Origin: Alistipes sp. CAG:514
Lineage (GTDB): Bacteria > Bacteroidota > Bacteroidia > Bacteroidales > UBA932
Length of the DNA: 64,000 bases
Reading direction: 5' to 3'
NCBI GenBank assembly: GCA_000431015.1
Contig: HF986015.1
Location: 4,271 to 68,270, forward strand
A program made the translations under genes and the position numbers. The notes under the pieces were generated by a model, which did no database searches, was not told where the DNA came from, and saw nothing but the letters and a program-made list of their open reading frames with translations. Of this stretch, positions 9,150-17,984 are shown piece by piece (position 1 is the first letter of the stretch; every line of letters begins with the position of its first letter).

Positions 9150-10142
9150 TTAGAGATTCGCGTTGTCTTCCTTCCAGTTCTCGACAGCAGGAACGATACC
9201 GAGGGCGATGATCTCCTCACGCATCTTGCAGAGATGCTCGTAGGACTTCTGGAGATCGGCCATCTCGACAGCAGTTCCCTCAGGAACAGTGTAGTGAACA
9301 CCGTCGGCGTCGATCACTGTTGGCATCGCCATCATCACATTCTTGAAGCCGCACTTGTCGCAGTTGACATAGCAGCCGGCAGGCCATGTGAACGGAGCTC
9401 CGCCCATAGCACCCTCGATCATCTTGACAGCCTGGTAGGCAGGGCTCTGGAACGAAGAGCGTCCACGAAGTTTGATGATGTTGGAGCCACCCTGGATCGT
9501 GTCATGCTTGATGGCAGCCCAACGCTCCTCGGAGATGTTGAACTCAGAGAGAGGCTTGCCGTCAACCTTGGCCTTGGATGCGAAAACAGCCATCTGCTCG
9601 CCGTGACCGCCATAGGTGTAGCAATCGGTAACCTTGCTCTGAAGGACACCGCACTCCTTCGCGATCTGCTCCTGGAGACGTGTAGAGTCCAAAGCAGCGA
9701 GAGAGGTGAGCTGGTTAGGCTTGAGGCCTGAGTGGATGAGAGCCGTGAGGGCTGTCACGTCAGCAGGGTTGAAGATAACGACAACGTGCTTAACATCAGG
9801 GCAGTACTGCTTGATGTAGTCACCGAACTGAGCGGCGATCTGGCAGTTGCCCTTAAGGAGATCCTCACGTGTCATGCCCTCCTTACGAGGCGCACCACCT
9901 GAAGAGATGATGAACTTCGCACCGGTGAAAGCCTCCTTAGGATCCGTTGTCCAGGTCACGTTCGCGCCAGGGAAAGCGCAGTGGCACATTTCCTCGGCGA
10001 CACCGTGAACGGCTGGTTCGATGATGTCATAAAGGCAGACATTAGGAGTAAGACCGAGCATAAGAGCGGTCTGAGCCATGTTTGAGCCGATCGCACCGCC
10101 GGCACCGACGATGAGCAGCTTCTCGTTTGTCAAAAATCCCAT
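9150..10142 (-). CDS. mdh: Malate dehydrogenase
   Basis: NAD-dependent malate/oxaloacetate interconversion in the (often partial, reductive) TCA pathway of Bacteroidales. At 330 residues it has the usual length. The Rossmann glycine motif GAGGAIG is at 13-19, the substrate-binding arginine region APRKEGMTR near 84-92, and the catalytic histidine in YGGHGEQ is His180. It appears monocistronic: a TATCTTTG -7 box lies at 10189-10196 and a terminator at 9064-9099. The GAATAT/ATATTC word common elsewhere in the window is absent from this gene, as expected if highly expressed genes resist it. Confidence 0.95.
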   Translation of the reverse strand: MGFLTNEKLLIVGAGGAIGSNMAQTALMLGLTPNVCLYDIIEPAVHGVAEEMCHCAFPGANVTWTTDPKEAFTGAKFIISSGGAPRKEGMTREDLLKGNCQIAAQFGDYIKQYCPDVKHVVVIFNPADVTALTALIHSGLKPNQLTSLAALDSTRLQEQIAKECGVLQSKVTDCYTYGGHGEQMAVFASKAKVDGKPLSEFNISEERWAAIKHDTIQGGSNIIKLRGRSSFQSPAYQAVKMIEGAMGGAPFTWPAGCYVNCDKCGFKNVMMAMPTVIDADGVHYTVPEGTAVEMADLQKSYEHLCKMREEIIALGIVPAVENWKEDNANL

Positions 10143-10188
10143 GATAGAAAAATTTTATGTTAAAATCCTTTAACTGTCTAAAGTGGTA

Positions 10189-10196
10189 CAAAGATA
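10189..10196 (-). promoter_or_regulatory. -7 box TATCTTTG for mdh
   Basis: TATCTTTG on the minus strand, 46 bp before the mdh ATG. The -33 box is not obvious. Confidence 0.5.
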
Positions 10197-10236
10197 ACAA
10201 ATTCCCTTGTATTTTCTTTCTAAATCAAAAAATCAT

Positions 10237-10244
10237 TATATTTG
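10237..10244 (+). promoter_or_regulatory. -7 box TATATTTG for the PPTase-LemA-DUF2207 genes
   Basis: TATATTTG in an AT-rich stretch divergent from the mdh promoter. The transcript would start near 10251 and carry a 190 nt leader containing the possible 47-codon ORF at 10278. Confidence 0.5.
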
Positions 10245-10277
10245 CACTGATAAAACAGATAAAGACAAACAGTTTAT

Positions 10278-10421
10278 ATGGAACCTCCCAGTTCTATCCT
10301 GACAGACGGTAATTCCAAGGCGGACCCCCGATCGGACGATCCGCTGTCGCGCAGCATGTTTGATAATCAATCGTTGGTTGTCCCGAGCCATTGTGGTGAC
10401 GGGTTCTTTGTCATGCTTTAA
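10278..10421 (+). CDS. Possible 47-codon leader ORF
   Basis: An ATG-started reading frame (MEPPSSILTDGNSK...) of 47 codons lies between the promoter at 10237 and the phosphopantetheinyl transferase, ending 16 bp before the latter. It resembles nothing I recognise, and its proline/serine/aspartate composition is not clearly protein-like. It may be a chance ORF in a long 5' leader. The 30 nt before its ATG contain no Shine-Dalgarno sequence. Confidence 0.2.
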   Translation: MEPPSSILTDGNSKADPRSDDPLSRSMFDNQSLVVPSHCGDGFFVML

Positions 10422-10437
10422 TCTGAATTCTTAAATT

Positions 10438-11082
10438 ATGGCACTATATTTAAAAAAGGAATTAGAAGAGTCCAGATCCCTTATCGGAGTCTGGCAGATA
10501 ACGGAAACAGAAGAAGAACTAAAGGAACTCGCTTCCGTCCCTTCAGATGAGATGGAGGAAATCTCATTCATCAACAACGAATCCCTCCGCAAGCAGAGGC
10601 TCGCGGTCAGGGCGCTTCTTTGCGAGCTGTTCGGCGAAAAGGTCTACCTGAGCCACCACGACAACGGGAAGCCTTACCTGGAGAACAGCGTCACCAACAT
10701 AAGCATCACGCACACAGACAAATATGTAGCCGTCATCCTGAACGACAACGAGGATGTCGGCATCGACATCGAATCCCTGTCACGAGACTTCTCGGCAGTG
10801 GAGCGCAAGGCGCTTTCCGAGGACGAGGTTGAAGATCTGGATGAGGACAAGCGCAATGAGCAACTGGCCATCTACTGGTGCGCCAAGGAAGCCATATTCA
10901 AAAGACTCTCGGCCTACAGGGTGAATTTCGCCGAGCAGATCGAGGTGGAGCGCTTCCGTCCGAAGGGAGAGGGAGAGCTTGACGCGACCTTCATCCACAA
11001 GGACGGCTATGAGGAGGAATTCGAGCTTGAATATATGACCTTCGACAACCACGTTCTTGTCTGGGTTGCAGGCGAGGTATAG
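10438..11082 (+). CDS. 4'-phosphopantetheinyl transferase superfamily protein
   Basis: Transfers the phosphopantetheine arm of CoA to a carrier protein (acyl, aryl or peptidyl carrier; the target is not evident here). The protein has 214 residues and two pseudo-duplicated halves. The magnesium/CoA-binding signature is intact: VGIDIE (107-112) and WCAKEAIFK (147-155), with SITHTDKYVAVIL (89-101) as the third conserved block. It leads a plus-strand trio with LemA and DUF2207, but the 36 bp gap to lemA is no proof of a shared function. Confidence 0.88.
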   Translation: MALYLKKELEESRSLIGVWQITETEEELKELASVPSDEMEEISFINNESLRKQRLAVRALLCELFGEKVYLSHHDNGKPYLENSVTNISITHTDKYVAVILNDNEDVGIDIESLSRDFSAVERKALSEDEVEDLDEDKRNEQLAIYWCAKEAIFKRLSAYRVNFAEQIEVERFRPKGEGELDATFIHKDGYEEEFELEYMTFDNHVLVWVAGEV

Positions 11083-11118
11083 CCACCATTTAATATCAAC
11101 CTAATAAAATTTTTAATT

Positions 11119-11679
11119 ATGTCAGCTACAGTACTGGTGATCATCGTCTTAGTGGCGATTATATTCCTTTACATCTTCCTCACGCAGCGCAAGTTTGTGA
11201 GCCTTGAGGAGAAGATGAAAAACGCTTTCAGCCAGATAAATGTCCAAATGAAGTCCCGTTGGGACGCTGTGACCAATCTGGTTGAGATGACCAAGCAGTA
11301 CACAAAATACGAGCATGACACCCTCGTAGATGTGATTTCCAAGCGCACGGCCTCCGTCTCCAGTCCTGAGGATCTCGCCCAGAGCGAGGCTTCGCTGAGA
11401 TCCGTGATGGGACGCCTGAACGTCGTCGCGGAGCAATATCCTCAACTTGGAGCCAACACCGTGTTCCTGAAGACTATGGGAGAGATCAAGGACTATGAGG
11501 AGAAAGTCCGTCTCAGCAGGATGGTCTACAATGACTGCGTGACGAAGATGAATATGATGGCCCGCCAATGGCCTTCCTCAATGGTGGCCGCCATGCTCCA
11601 TTTCTCGACCCACGAACTCCTTCCGGAAGACCAGACAGTCGTCAACGCACCTTCAGTCTCAGACATATTCAACAAGTAG
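11119..11679 (+). CDS. LemA family protein
   Basis: A 186-residue membrane-anchored coiled-coil protein. One N-terminal transmembrane segment (residues 4-22) is followed by the conserved FVSLEEKMKNAFSQINVQMK and the RWDAVTNLV motif of LemA. The long helices face the cytoplasm in known relatives. The molecular function of LemA is unsettled. The gene ends 4 bp before the DUF2207 gene, the usual neighbour of lemA in many phyla, so a shared membrane complex is likely by genomic association. Confidence 0.9.
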   Translation: MSATVLVIIVLVAIIFLYIFLTQRKFVSLEEKMKNAFSQINVQMKSRWDAVTNLVEMTKQYTKYEHDTLVDVISKRTASVSSPEDLAQSEASLRSVMGRLNVVAEQYPQLGANTVFLKTMGEIKDYEEKVRLSRMVYNDCVTKMNMMARQWPSSMVAAMLHFSTHELLPEDQTVVNAPSVSDIFNK

Positions 11680-11683
11680 GATC

Positions 11684-13345
11684 ATGAGTAGGCTTTGGAC
11701 ATTTTTCCTGGCCGCCGTCCTGTCTCTCGTCGCTGTCCCGATGTCCGGCAGCGACGTTGACTCGTTGAGAATCAACGTGGAACTACGGGACAACGGATCT
11801 GCCATTGTGACCGAGACATGGCATATTGATGTCTCTGACGACATCACGGAATGGTACCTCGTGGCCGACAACATGGGTCAGATGACCATTGAGGATCTGG
11901 CGGTCAGCGACGAGACCCTCGGCGACTATCTAAACGAAGGCGAATGGGATGTTGACCGCAGCCGCGCCATGAAGGCGGGCCGCTGCGGACTTGTGACCAA
12001 ATCCAACGGCTATGAGATCTGCTGGGGCGTGGGAAGTTCCGGCAGGCACACCTACACCGTCCGCTATCTTCTCACCGGCCTTGTCAAGGGTCATGAGGAC
12101 ATGGACGGATTCAACCACATGTTCGTCGCCCGTAACCTGGGTTCGTCACCCAAATCCATCATTCTGACTGTCAGGAAGGCGGGAATGGAGTTCTCCACGG
12201 AGAACACGAAGGTCTGGGCGTTCGGTTTCAGGGGAGAGATACACGTGGAGAACGGGATTGTCGTGGCCAGAACCACGGAGCTTTTCATCAAGGAGAGCGC
12301 GATGATCGTCATGGTCGGCTTCGAGAAGGGCATGTTCCATCCGGACCTGGTCGAGAAGCGGACATTCGACCAAGTCCGCAAGAAGGCCCTCAAAGGCAGC
12401 GACTACTCATCTTCAGGAGAGTACGGCTTCTGGGAATGGGCTTCCGTCATATTCTTTGCCATCATCGTCATCCTTGTGTTCCTGACTCTCATCGCCGCCA
12501 TAAAGGACAAGATCAACAAGATCAAACGCAAGAAGGAGCTTCTTGGCGGGAGGATCAAGGATGTCCCATGGTACAGGGACACCCCGGTAAACGGTAATCT
12601 ACGGAAGGCAAGCAACATACTGACAGAGTTCGAGGGTCTCAAATCAACTCAGAGACAGAATCTTATCGCCGCCTACATCACAAGGCTCTTCCTTAAGGGG
12701 GGATTCGAGATTGTCCAGCAGCCGGGCGGTTCAAAGCCTCAGATGCTGGTCAAGGATCTTCCGGACACCGCGGTGCAGGACGACGACAATGACACGAAGC
12801 TTGAGTCCGAGCTGCACTCGTTCATCAAGGAGGCCGCCGGAGATGACAGGATCCTCCAGAAGAACGAGCTCAGGAGATGGTCCAAGTACAACGGCAGGAC
12901 ATTGTACGCCTGGAGCAACAGGATAGAGAACGGAGCGACCGTCTGGACGATGAAGCCGGAGGAGGTTCGCCAGGTCTTCGGACTAAGAAAATTCCTGAAG
13001 GATTTCACGCTGATCAAGGACAGGGGTGTGGTAGAGGTGAAACTGTGGAACGACTACCTTGTCTTCGCATCCCTTTACGGCATCGCCGACCAGGTGATGA
13101 GGGACTTCCGTAAAGTCTGTCCCGAGTACTTCAGGCTGTCTTCGTCCGCGGAGTTTTTTAACGACAGCGCGACCAACCTGTTGATCTGGGACATGATCAA
13201 CATGACATCCAGGGACTTCAGCGTGGCGGCCTCAACCTATGAGGCCTCGCTCAACAGATCAAGCTCAAGCGGCGGAGGCGGATCGTCATCCTGGGGCGGC
13301 GGAGGCGGCTACTCCGGCGGAGGATCCGGCGGAGGCGGACGCTAA
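11684..13345 (+). CDS. DUF2207 membrane protein with glycine-rich tail
   Basis: A 553-residue protein with an N-terminal signal (residues 1-23), an extracytoplasmic beta-rich DUF2207 domain (25-220; VTETWHID, YTVRYLLTG), a transmembrane helix near 247-270 and a cytoplasmic segment of about 260 residues. It ends in a serine/glycine run (SGGGGSSSWGGGGGYSGGGS), as is common in this family. The ATG is 4 bp after the lemA stop. Function is unknown; the LemA-DUF2207 pair is widely conserved. Confidence 0.88.
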   Translation: MSRLWTFFLAAVLSLVAVPMSGSDVDSLRINVELRDNGSAIVTETWHIDVSDDITEWYLVADNMGQMTIEDLAVSDETLGDYLNEGEWDVDRSRAMKAGRCGLVTKSNGYEICWGVGSSGRHTYTVRYLLTGLVKGHEDMDGFNHMFVARNLGSSPKSIILTVRKAGMEFSTENTKVWAFGFRGEIHVENGIVVARTTELFIKESAMIVMVGFEKGMFHPDLVEKRTFDQVRKKALKGSDYSSSGEYGFWEWASVIFFAIIVILVFLTLIAAIKDKINKIKRKKELLGGRIKDVPWYRDTPVNGNLRKASNILTEFEGLKSTQRQNLIAAYITRLFLKGGFEIVQQPGGSKPQMLVKDLPDTAVQDDDNDTKLESELHSFIKEAAGDDRILQKNELRRWSKYNGRTLYAWSNRIENGATVWTMKPEEVRQVFGLRKFLKDFTLIKDRGVVEVKLWNDYLVFASLYGIADQVMRDFRKVCPEYFRLSSSAEFFNDSATNLLIWDMINMTSRDFSVAASTYEASLNRSSSSGGGGSSSWGGGGGYSGGGSGGGGR

Positions 13346-13352
13346 CATCCGG

Positions 13353-13838
13353 TCACTTAGAAGCTGAAAGCCACTCCAGGCGGCGGCGTATTCCAAGAAG
13401 TATCCGACGGAACGGAGTGGCCAGAAGCCAAATCCGAACCTTAAGAAGGTAGATTTTCGAGGTCACGTCAACGGGTCTGGTCCCATCCTTCAGGATAGAG
13501 ACCACCCGGGCGTAGATCTCGTCCCGTGTGCAATGCTCCTTTGCCGCGAGGACACCGTCACCTTGTATCACGGCATCACCGCCGGCGGCAAAATCCAACA
13601 CCCGGTGAAGGACGTAATGATTGTTGAAGCGGAACAGTACCACATCGCCTCTGTCAGCAAGCCGACGCGGCTTCCCGGCCGGCGAGGTCGCCTCGATTCC
13701 TTCCAGCACCACCAGATCCCTCTCGGCGACAATGAAAGGAAGCATGCTTGTCCCCTTCACTGGGATAGTGACCCTTTTCCCCTCCCGTAGCAGATCGATC
13801 ACGCTTGCGAAAAAGGCATCGTTATTGACAATCATCAT
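13353..13838 (-). CDS. S24/S26 signal-peptidase-like protein
   Basis: A 161-residue protein resembling the small S24/S26 (LexA/signal peptidase I) peptidases found next to PqqD genes in Bacteroidales. The block KGTSMLPFI provides the putative catalytic serine, and RGDVVLFR with the following NHYVLHRV continues the fold. A longer frame opens at 13925, but the -7 box at 13886-13893 would leave that start untranscribed, so the ATG pair at 13838/13835, directly after GGGAG, is chosen. It is divergent from the PqqD-like gene. The substrate is unknown. Confidence 0.75.
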   Translation of the reverse strand: MMIVNNDAFFASVIDLLREGKRVTIPVKGTSMLPFIVAERDLVVLEGIEATSPAGKPRRLADRGDVVLFRFNNHYVLHRVLDFAAGGDAVIQGDGVLAAKEHCTRDEIYARVVSILKDGTRPVDVTSKIYLLKVRIWLLATPFRRILLGIRRRLEWLSASK

Positions 13839-13885
13839 CTCCCATTTTTGACTTTCAACGAATATTACGCGAAACCGCATCAGCA

Positions 13886-13914
13886 CAAATATATTGAAAA
13901 AAAAGTTATCTTTG
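13886..13914. promoter_or_regulatory. Divergent -7 boxes between the peptidase and PqqD genes
   Basis: TATATTTG on the minus strand (13886-13893) and TATCTTTG on the plus strand (13907-13914) lie back to back only 13 bp apart. They would drive the S24/S26 and PqqD-like genes respectively, so the two could be co-regulated. Confidence 0.5.
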
Positions 13915-13940
13915 TAGAATAACAACTAAAAAGCCACATC

Positions 13941-14207
13941 ATGAGGATCAATAGCGGTTTCGTAATCCGCGACATCTGCGGGGAAAAGGTCATTTCCGGA
14001 GAAGGCAACGAATGCATCAACTTCAACAAGCTTATAAGGCTCAACGAATCTGCTGCCTTCCTTCTGGAATCGGTCGGAGAATCCGAGTTCACCGAAGAGA
14101 CCATGGCAGACCTGCTTTGCTCAAAGTACGATGTAGACCGTGAAAGAGCCTTGGCCGACGCGGAAGCCCTGTGCTCGACCTTGAAGGAAAACGGAATCAT
14201 CGCATAG
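13941..14207 (+). CDS. PqqD-like peptide-recognition protein
   Basis: An 88-residue protein with the PqqD fold signature: GFVIRDICGEKVISG, then INFNKLIRLNESAAFLLE, and a helical half with LLCSKYDVDRERALADAEAL. PqqD domains (RiPP recognition elements) hold precursor peptides for modifying enzymes. No radical SAM enzyme, precursor or transporter is nearby, so it is an orphan. The divergent S24/S26 protein and a 46-codon fragment after it suggest the remains of a small Bacteroidales cassette. Confidence 0.75.
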   Translation: MRINSGFVIRDICGEKVISGEGNECINFNKLIRLNESAAFLLESVGESEFTEETMADLLCSKYDVDRERALADAEALCSTLKENGIIA

Positions 14208-14208
14208 C

Positions 14209-14349
14209 ATGAAGAACGTTTCGGCCACAAGGCACTACCGCGTGGGCGGGATTCCTTTCAGGATCGAGTTGGAGTCCCCGTGGATTCCGATGGAGTACAC
14301 CGAACCTGTCAAGAGGCGGATTGAGAATGCGGCGGCCAAGGGAATATAG
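14209..14349 (+). pseudogene. 46-codon fragment, probably a truncated gene
   Basis: The ATG lies 1 bp after the PqqD-like stop and opens MKNVSATRHYRVGGIPFRIE..., ending at TAG after 46 codons. HYRVGGIPFRIELE looks like a beta-strand N-terminus of a larger protein, in the position where relatives of this cassette encode a kinase-like or nucleotidyltransferase protein. No continuation was found in the other frames of the following 60 bp, and a strong terminator begins at 14411. Calling it truncated is an inference; it could be a genuine small protein. Confidence 0.4.
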
Positions 14350-14410
14350 TCTCCTCACACGAAGTGTCGGGATGGAGTGACTGTCACCGGGAACGGATGA
14401 GCATTAGACA

Positions 14411-14444
14411 GTGAGAGGGCGACCCAAACAGGCCGCCCTCTCAC
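14411..14444. terminator. Strong hairpin between convergent genes
   Basis: GTGAGAGGGCG and CGCCCTCTCAC give a perfect 11 bp stem with a 12 nt loop, followed by GTTTCTT. It lies between the PqqD fragment and the convergent glycoside hydrolase and may act as a terminator. Confidence 0.6.
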
Positions 14445-14507
14445 GTTTCTTGGTAATCTTATAAAATAACTTGGTAATCTTTGATTGTCTTTCTTATTCT
14501 TTAAAGC

Positions 14508-17500
14508 TTACTTACCGTAGTCGTAGATCTGAAGTTCGACAGGGCCGAGAAGGCCGGAAGGCTGAAGCTCGGAATCCTTGTTGAGGTAGGTCGCCGTCTG
14601 GAAGGTGAACCTCTCGTTGGCAGGAATGGCTTCCTTCTCTCCGATCACTCTGTTCCTCCAGCAGTTTACAACCTCCACCTCGATCGTGTTCACGCCCTTC
14701 CTGAGCAGGTTTGTGATGTTGAGCCTGTAAGGAGCCGTCCAGACACCGCCGGCATATTCACCGTTGACCTTTACCTTCGCCATCACCATGACCTTTCCCA
14801 GATCAACGTAGACCTCTCCCTGTGGCAGCTTCTTAAGCTTGAAGCTGTTGGTGTAGGTGGCGTCTCCGGAGAAATACTTGATCCTCAGATCGTCGCTGGT
14901 GGTCCAGTCATAGAGCGTGTCGAATGTGACCGGTGCCTCAGGGCCGCCCCTCTTCTCCTGGAAAGCGACGGTCCAAGGGGTGTCGATGGTCGCTAGGACA
15001 GACTTCTCCGGATAGTTGCAGCCTTCGGAGACCGCCTTGTCAGTGTCCTTCCTGAACACGATGAACGAGCTTTCGTAGGCTTCAAGCATCATCGGGACCT
15101 TGGTGGTCTTCGTGAGTGTCCTGTACTGCCTCAAGTCACGGACATCCTTGGTGAGCGGATTCCATAGCTCAGGAGTCTTGCCCTGCACGCGGAACAGGCC
15201 GTCGAATGAGATAGCCTTGTCTCCCTGGTTGGAGACGAAGTAATATTCCCCGTCCGCGAGTCTGAGATGGATGAACTGAATAGGCAGAGCCGGATCCTCC
15301 GTGGTGAAGTCAGGGGCGATGCCCAGATCGGCGAACACCTCCTCAAGCGAGGCGTCCTTGTAGATTCTGCCCTTGCCGTAGCTCACTGAGCGCGAGAACG
15401 GATCCGTGTTGTTTCTCCACATCCTGGCAGCGATGCCTCTTACCTTCACATCGCACTCCGGGTAGCCCTTCATGCTCGGAGATCTCTCCGGAGCCGGGCC
15501 AAGGATCACAAGACCGTCACGGACAAGCGTCTCAAGCTTTTCAAGGAGTTCCGGACGCATGGTCTTGATCTTAGGAAGAACGAGGACGGAGTACTGCATA
15601 CCGCTTTCAAGGGTGAGTTTGCCATCCTTTACACAGGCCTTCATGACCACATCGCTGTTGATGTAGTCGAACGAGAATCCCTCAGGAAGTTCCGGATCCT
15701 TCGTTCCGGTCATCTTAGGACAGTCTTCGCCAAGGAAGTAGGCGACATCGGCTACATAGCGTCCCTGCTGGAGCATGTAGTTGCAGCGCTTGATGTAGTC
15801 GTTGAACACGTCCAGCTGGGAGAACCAGGTGTTGTGACGATTGAACTCATTGCCGAACCATGCGTTGACGCCAGGCACTCTGTCGTCAGGCTGCTGTATG
15901 TAAAGATGGTACAGGGTAGCGTTGATGCCCTCGGTGAAGAAACGGTCACCCCGTTGTTTCATCTGGCCTGGATACTGTGTGAAGTCAGGCCCTCCGCAGG
16001 TGAAGCTCTCGGCCCAGACCTTACGCTTTCCGTAGATGTGGCCGCAGGATGAGGCCACCCGGTTCTCGATGTCGCCAAGGTCGCCGAAACTCCAGAACTC
16101 GCCGGCGATCTCATCGGACTGCGATCCGTACTGGAGGAAGTCTCCAGGGAAGCCCCAATGGCCGTAGTTCTCAAGCCAGGTGGTCAGGCCATGCTCGTTG
16201 CTGACCTCACGAAGACCGCCCACATAGTTGTAGGACACCTCATCGGCGACAAGCCGCCTGAGATCCCAAAGGAAACGGTCGGACATGTCCTCGCTGCCGA
16301 CCACCACACCACTCATGACAGGGATGAAAGGCACCGGATCGTAGCCGTAGGCCGCGATGAAATCCTCGATCATATTGTCGGTCCAGTTCTGGCCTCCTGT
16401 CTCGTAGCTGTCCTCCACACAGACCTTGAACGTCTTTCTGTCCTCGGCAGGGATCCTCTTCAGTATCTGGCCGAGATAGTTGTCAAAGTGTGTGCGTATG
16501 TGCTTCTTGCTCATCTTGTCCGTCTCAAGTCCGGTTCCCTCCACAGGCGCCGGGGAACAGAGCGTGCCGGTAGGAAGCATGGCCGTCCTCATGACCACCC
16601 AGTCGCCTGCCGGAACATCCCAGACGAGCGTCCCGTCTTCGGACACATTGGCGGTTATGTCCTTGACCTCACTTTCAGGAACACCCTCATAGTCAGGCTG
16701 ATCCCTCCACATGTAGGCATCCCACATAGGATGCGGTGTCTGCCACATCTTTGAGAGGGACTTCTCTGGGTATCTCTCCACGGCCGGTTTGTCGGACAGG
16801 GTGACGCTCTTCACGACCCCAGGCTTGACCTTGAGGACAAACTCGCCCGCGACCGTCTCGGGGATAGAGATCACAACTGGAGCGAATGGCTCGAAACCGA
16901 CATTCGTGTCGGAACGGCTCCTGTCGATAAGGAACTCCTCGACAAGTGTGAGTTCTCCGCCTTTCCTCGCGTAGAGAGACGCCTCGCTGACAACCTCCTT
17001 ATCGACAGGCTTGATGAAGACCGAACGCACGACTGCCTCCTTGCCGGCCTTGAATGTGATGGTTCCGTCTTCGGCCACCTCGGACGCGAAGCTGACGGAG
17101 GCAGCTGACAGAGGATAGGCAAGAACCCTGACAGGCTGCGCGTCCTTTCCGAGCTCACGAAGTTTCCCGTTGAACCTCACCGGACCGGAAACCGTGTCCT
17201 TCACATAGCCAAGATACCTCATCGCCTGCGATGGCTCGACCCAAGGGCCGCCGCTCTGGCTCCATCCAGGACTGTTGAACATACCGATCTCGATGCCGAG
17301 CTCGCCCGCGGTCTTGAACATCGTGTGAAGGATGTCCCACCATTCGTCCGTGAACATCCTGACCGGACCCTGAGGAGCGCCCTGCCCCTCGCCGATCATG
17401 CCGATGAAGGCCCTGTTGATGCCTACAGACTTCATTGCCTGGAGATCCTTTACGACTCCTTCCTTGGACATGTTCCCGGCAACCCAGTACCAGTAGATGC

Positions 17501-17624
17501 CAAGTTGCTGACTCTCAGGAGTGTCCTTGAAGTTCTTCTCAACTGTACTGATGCTGTCCTGGGCGAAGGCTGATCCGCCCAGAAGCAGAAAGACGGCTAC
17601 AAGCCATCTGAATTTTTTAACCAT
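14508..17624 (-). CDS. GH106-like alpha-L-rhamnosidase, secreted
   Basis: A secreted glycoside hydrolase of 1038 residues from the ATG at 17624 (two codons longer from 17630). The signal MVKKFRWLVAVFLLLGGSAF is followed directly by YWYWVAGNMSKEGVVKDL and NSPGWSQSGGPWV, blocks typical of the GH106 rhamnosidase family of gut Bacteroidetes. The C-terminal 150 residues form a GH2-like jelly-roll sugar-binding module (VKVNGEYAGGVWTAPYRLN). A periplasmic role in cleaving rhamnose from plant polysaccharides or glycoconjugates is inferred. No SusC/SusD pair or regulator adjoins it, so it is not part of a visible utilisation locus. Confidence 0.8.
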   Translation of the reverse strand: MVKKFRWLVAVFLLLGGSAFAQDSISTVEKNFKDTPESQQLGIYWYWVAGNMSKEGVVKDLQAMKSVGINRAFIGMIGEGQGAPQGPVRMFTDEWWDILHTMFKTAGELGIEIGMFNSPGWSQSGGPWVEPSQAMRYLGYVKDTVSGPVRFNGKLRELGKDAQPVRVLAYPLSAASVSFASEVAEDGTITFKAGKEAVVRSVFIKPVDKEVVSEASLYARKGGELTLVEEFLIDRSRSDTNVGFEPFAPVVISIPETVAGEFVLKVKPGVVKSVTLSDKPAVERYPEKSLSKMWQTPHPMWDAYMWRDQPDYEGVPESEVKDITANVSEDGTLVWDVPAGDWVVMRTAMLPTGTLCSPAPVEGTGLETDKMSKKHIRTHFDNYLGQILKRIPAEDRKTFKVCVEDSYETGGQNWTDNMIEDFIAAYGYDPVPFIPVMSGVVVGSEDMSDRFLWDLRRLVADEVSYNYVGGLREVSNEHGLTTWLENYGHWGFPGDFLQYGSQSDEIAGEFWSFGDLGDIENRVASSCGHIYGKRKVWAESFTCGGPDFTQYPGQMKQRGDRFFTEGINATLYHLYIQQPDDRVPGVNAWFGNEFNRHNTWFSQLDVFNDYIKRCNYMLQQGRYVADVAYFLGEDCPKMTGTKDPELPEGFSFDYINSDVVMKACVKDGKLTLESGMQYSVLVLPKIKTMRPELLEKLETLVRDGLVILGPAPERSPSMKGYPECDVKVRGIAARMWRNNTDPFSRSVSYGKGRIYKDASLEEVFADLGIAPDFTTEDPALPIQFIHLRLADGEYYFVSNQGDKAISFDGLFRVQGKTPELWNPLTKDVRDLRQYRTLTKTTKVPMMLEAYESSFIVFRKDTDKAVSEGCNYPEKSVLATIDTPWTVAFQEKRGGPEAPVTFDTLYDWTTSDDLRIKYFSGDATYTNSFKLKKLPQGEVYVDLGKVMVMAKVKVNGEYAGGVWTAPYRLNITNLLRKGVNTIEVEVVNCWRNRVIGEKEAIPANERFTFQTATYLNKDSELQPSGLLGPVELQIYDYGK

Positions 17625-17630
17625 AATCAT

Positions 17631-17984
17631 TTATTTTGGAATATTACATCCTAAGTAACTCTTTGTAATCCCTAAAGATCATCAATTTATTTTTAAACGC
17701 TTACTAAAAGTGGTTTTTTCAAATTTAGAAAATAATCTAAACGGGCTGCAATTATTATCAAAATGTAAATGCCAATTATCAAAATGCCAATACCACCGCA
17801 GAGCGGATTCGAGGGAGACTCCGCCCACATAACCAACGAAGGTAGGCGAGAGACGTAAAGTCTGGTGCGAACGGCATAAAATTCGTACTATATTCTTTTA
17901 AAAGTGTTATTTTTGTGGTTGAGAGCCATGCCGCCGGGCAACCGCGCGACAGCGACGGCTCCAATCTGCGGAGAAAGAAAGAAC
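17631..17984. other. Intergenic region upstream of the GH106 and TPR genes
   Basis: The first ~165 bp are AT-rich and hold the divergent upstream region of the rhamnosidase gene. A GC-richer patch at about 17795-17880 contains small inverted repeats (GCGGA...TCCGC; AGAC-GTAAA-GTCT) and no convincing ORF. The -7 box of the TPR operon is at 17908-17915. Confidence 0.6.
17908..17915 (+). promoter_or_regulatory. -7 box TATTTTTG for the TPR-M23-tsaE operon
   Basis: TATTTTTG fits TAnnTTTG. Transcription would start near 17922, downstream of any start at 17904, which supports the ATG at 17985. Confidence 0.5.

Noticed and set aside
14209..14349. RiPP precursor peptide next to PqqD
   Set aside because: The 46-residue ORF has a beta-strand-like folded-protein N-terminus and no leader/core division, GG site or core of Ser/Thr/Cys; a truncated gene is more likely.
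17779..17964. Minus-strand ORF of 61 codons upstream of the TPR gene
   Set aside because: It overlaps the TPR promoter and leader, has no start context and an arginine/serine-rich composition typical of noncoding GC-rich DNA.
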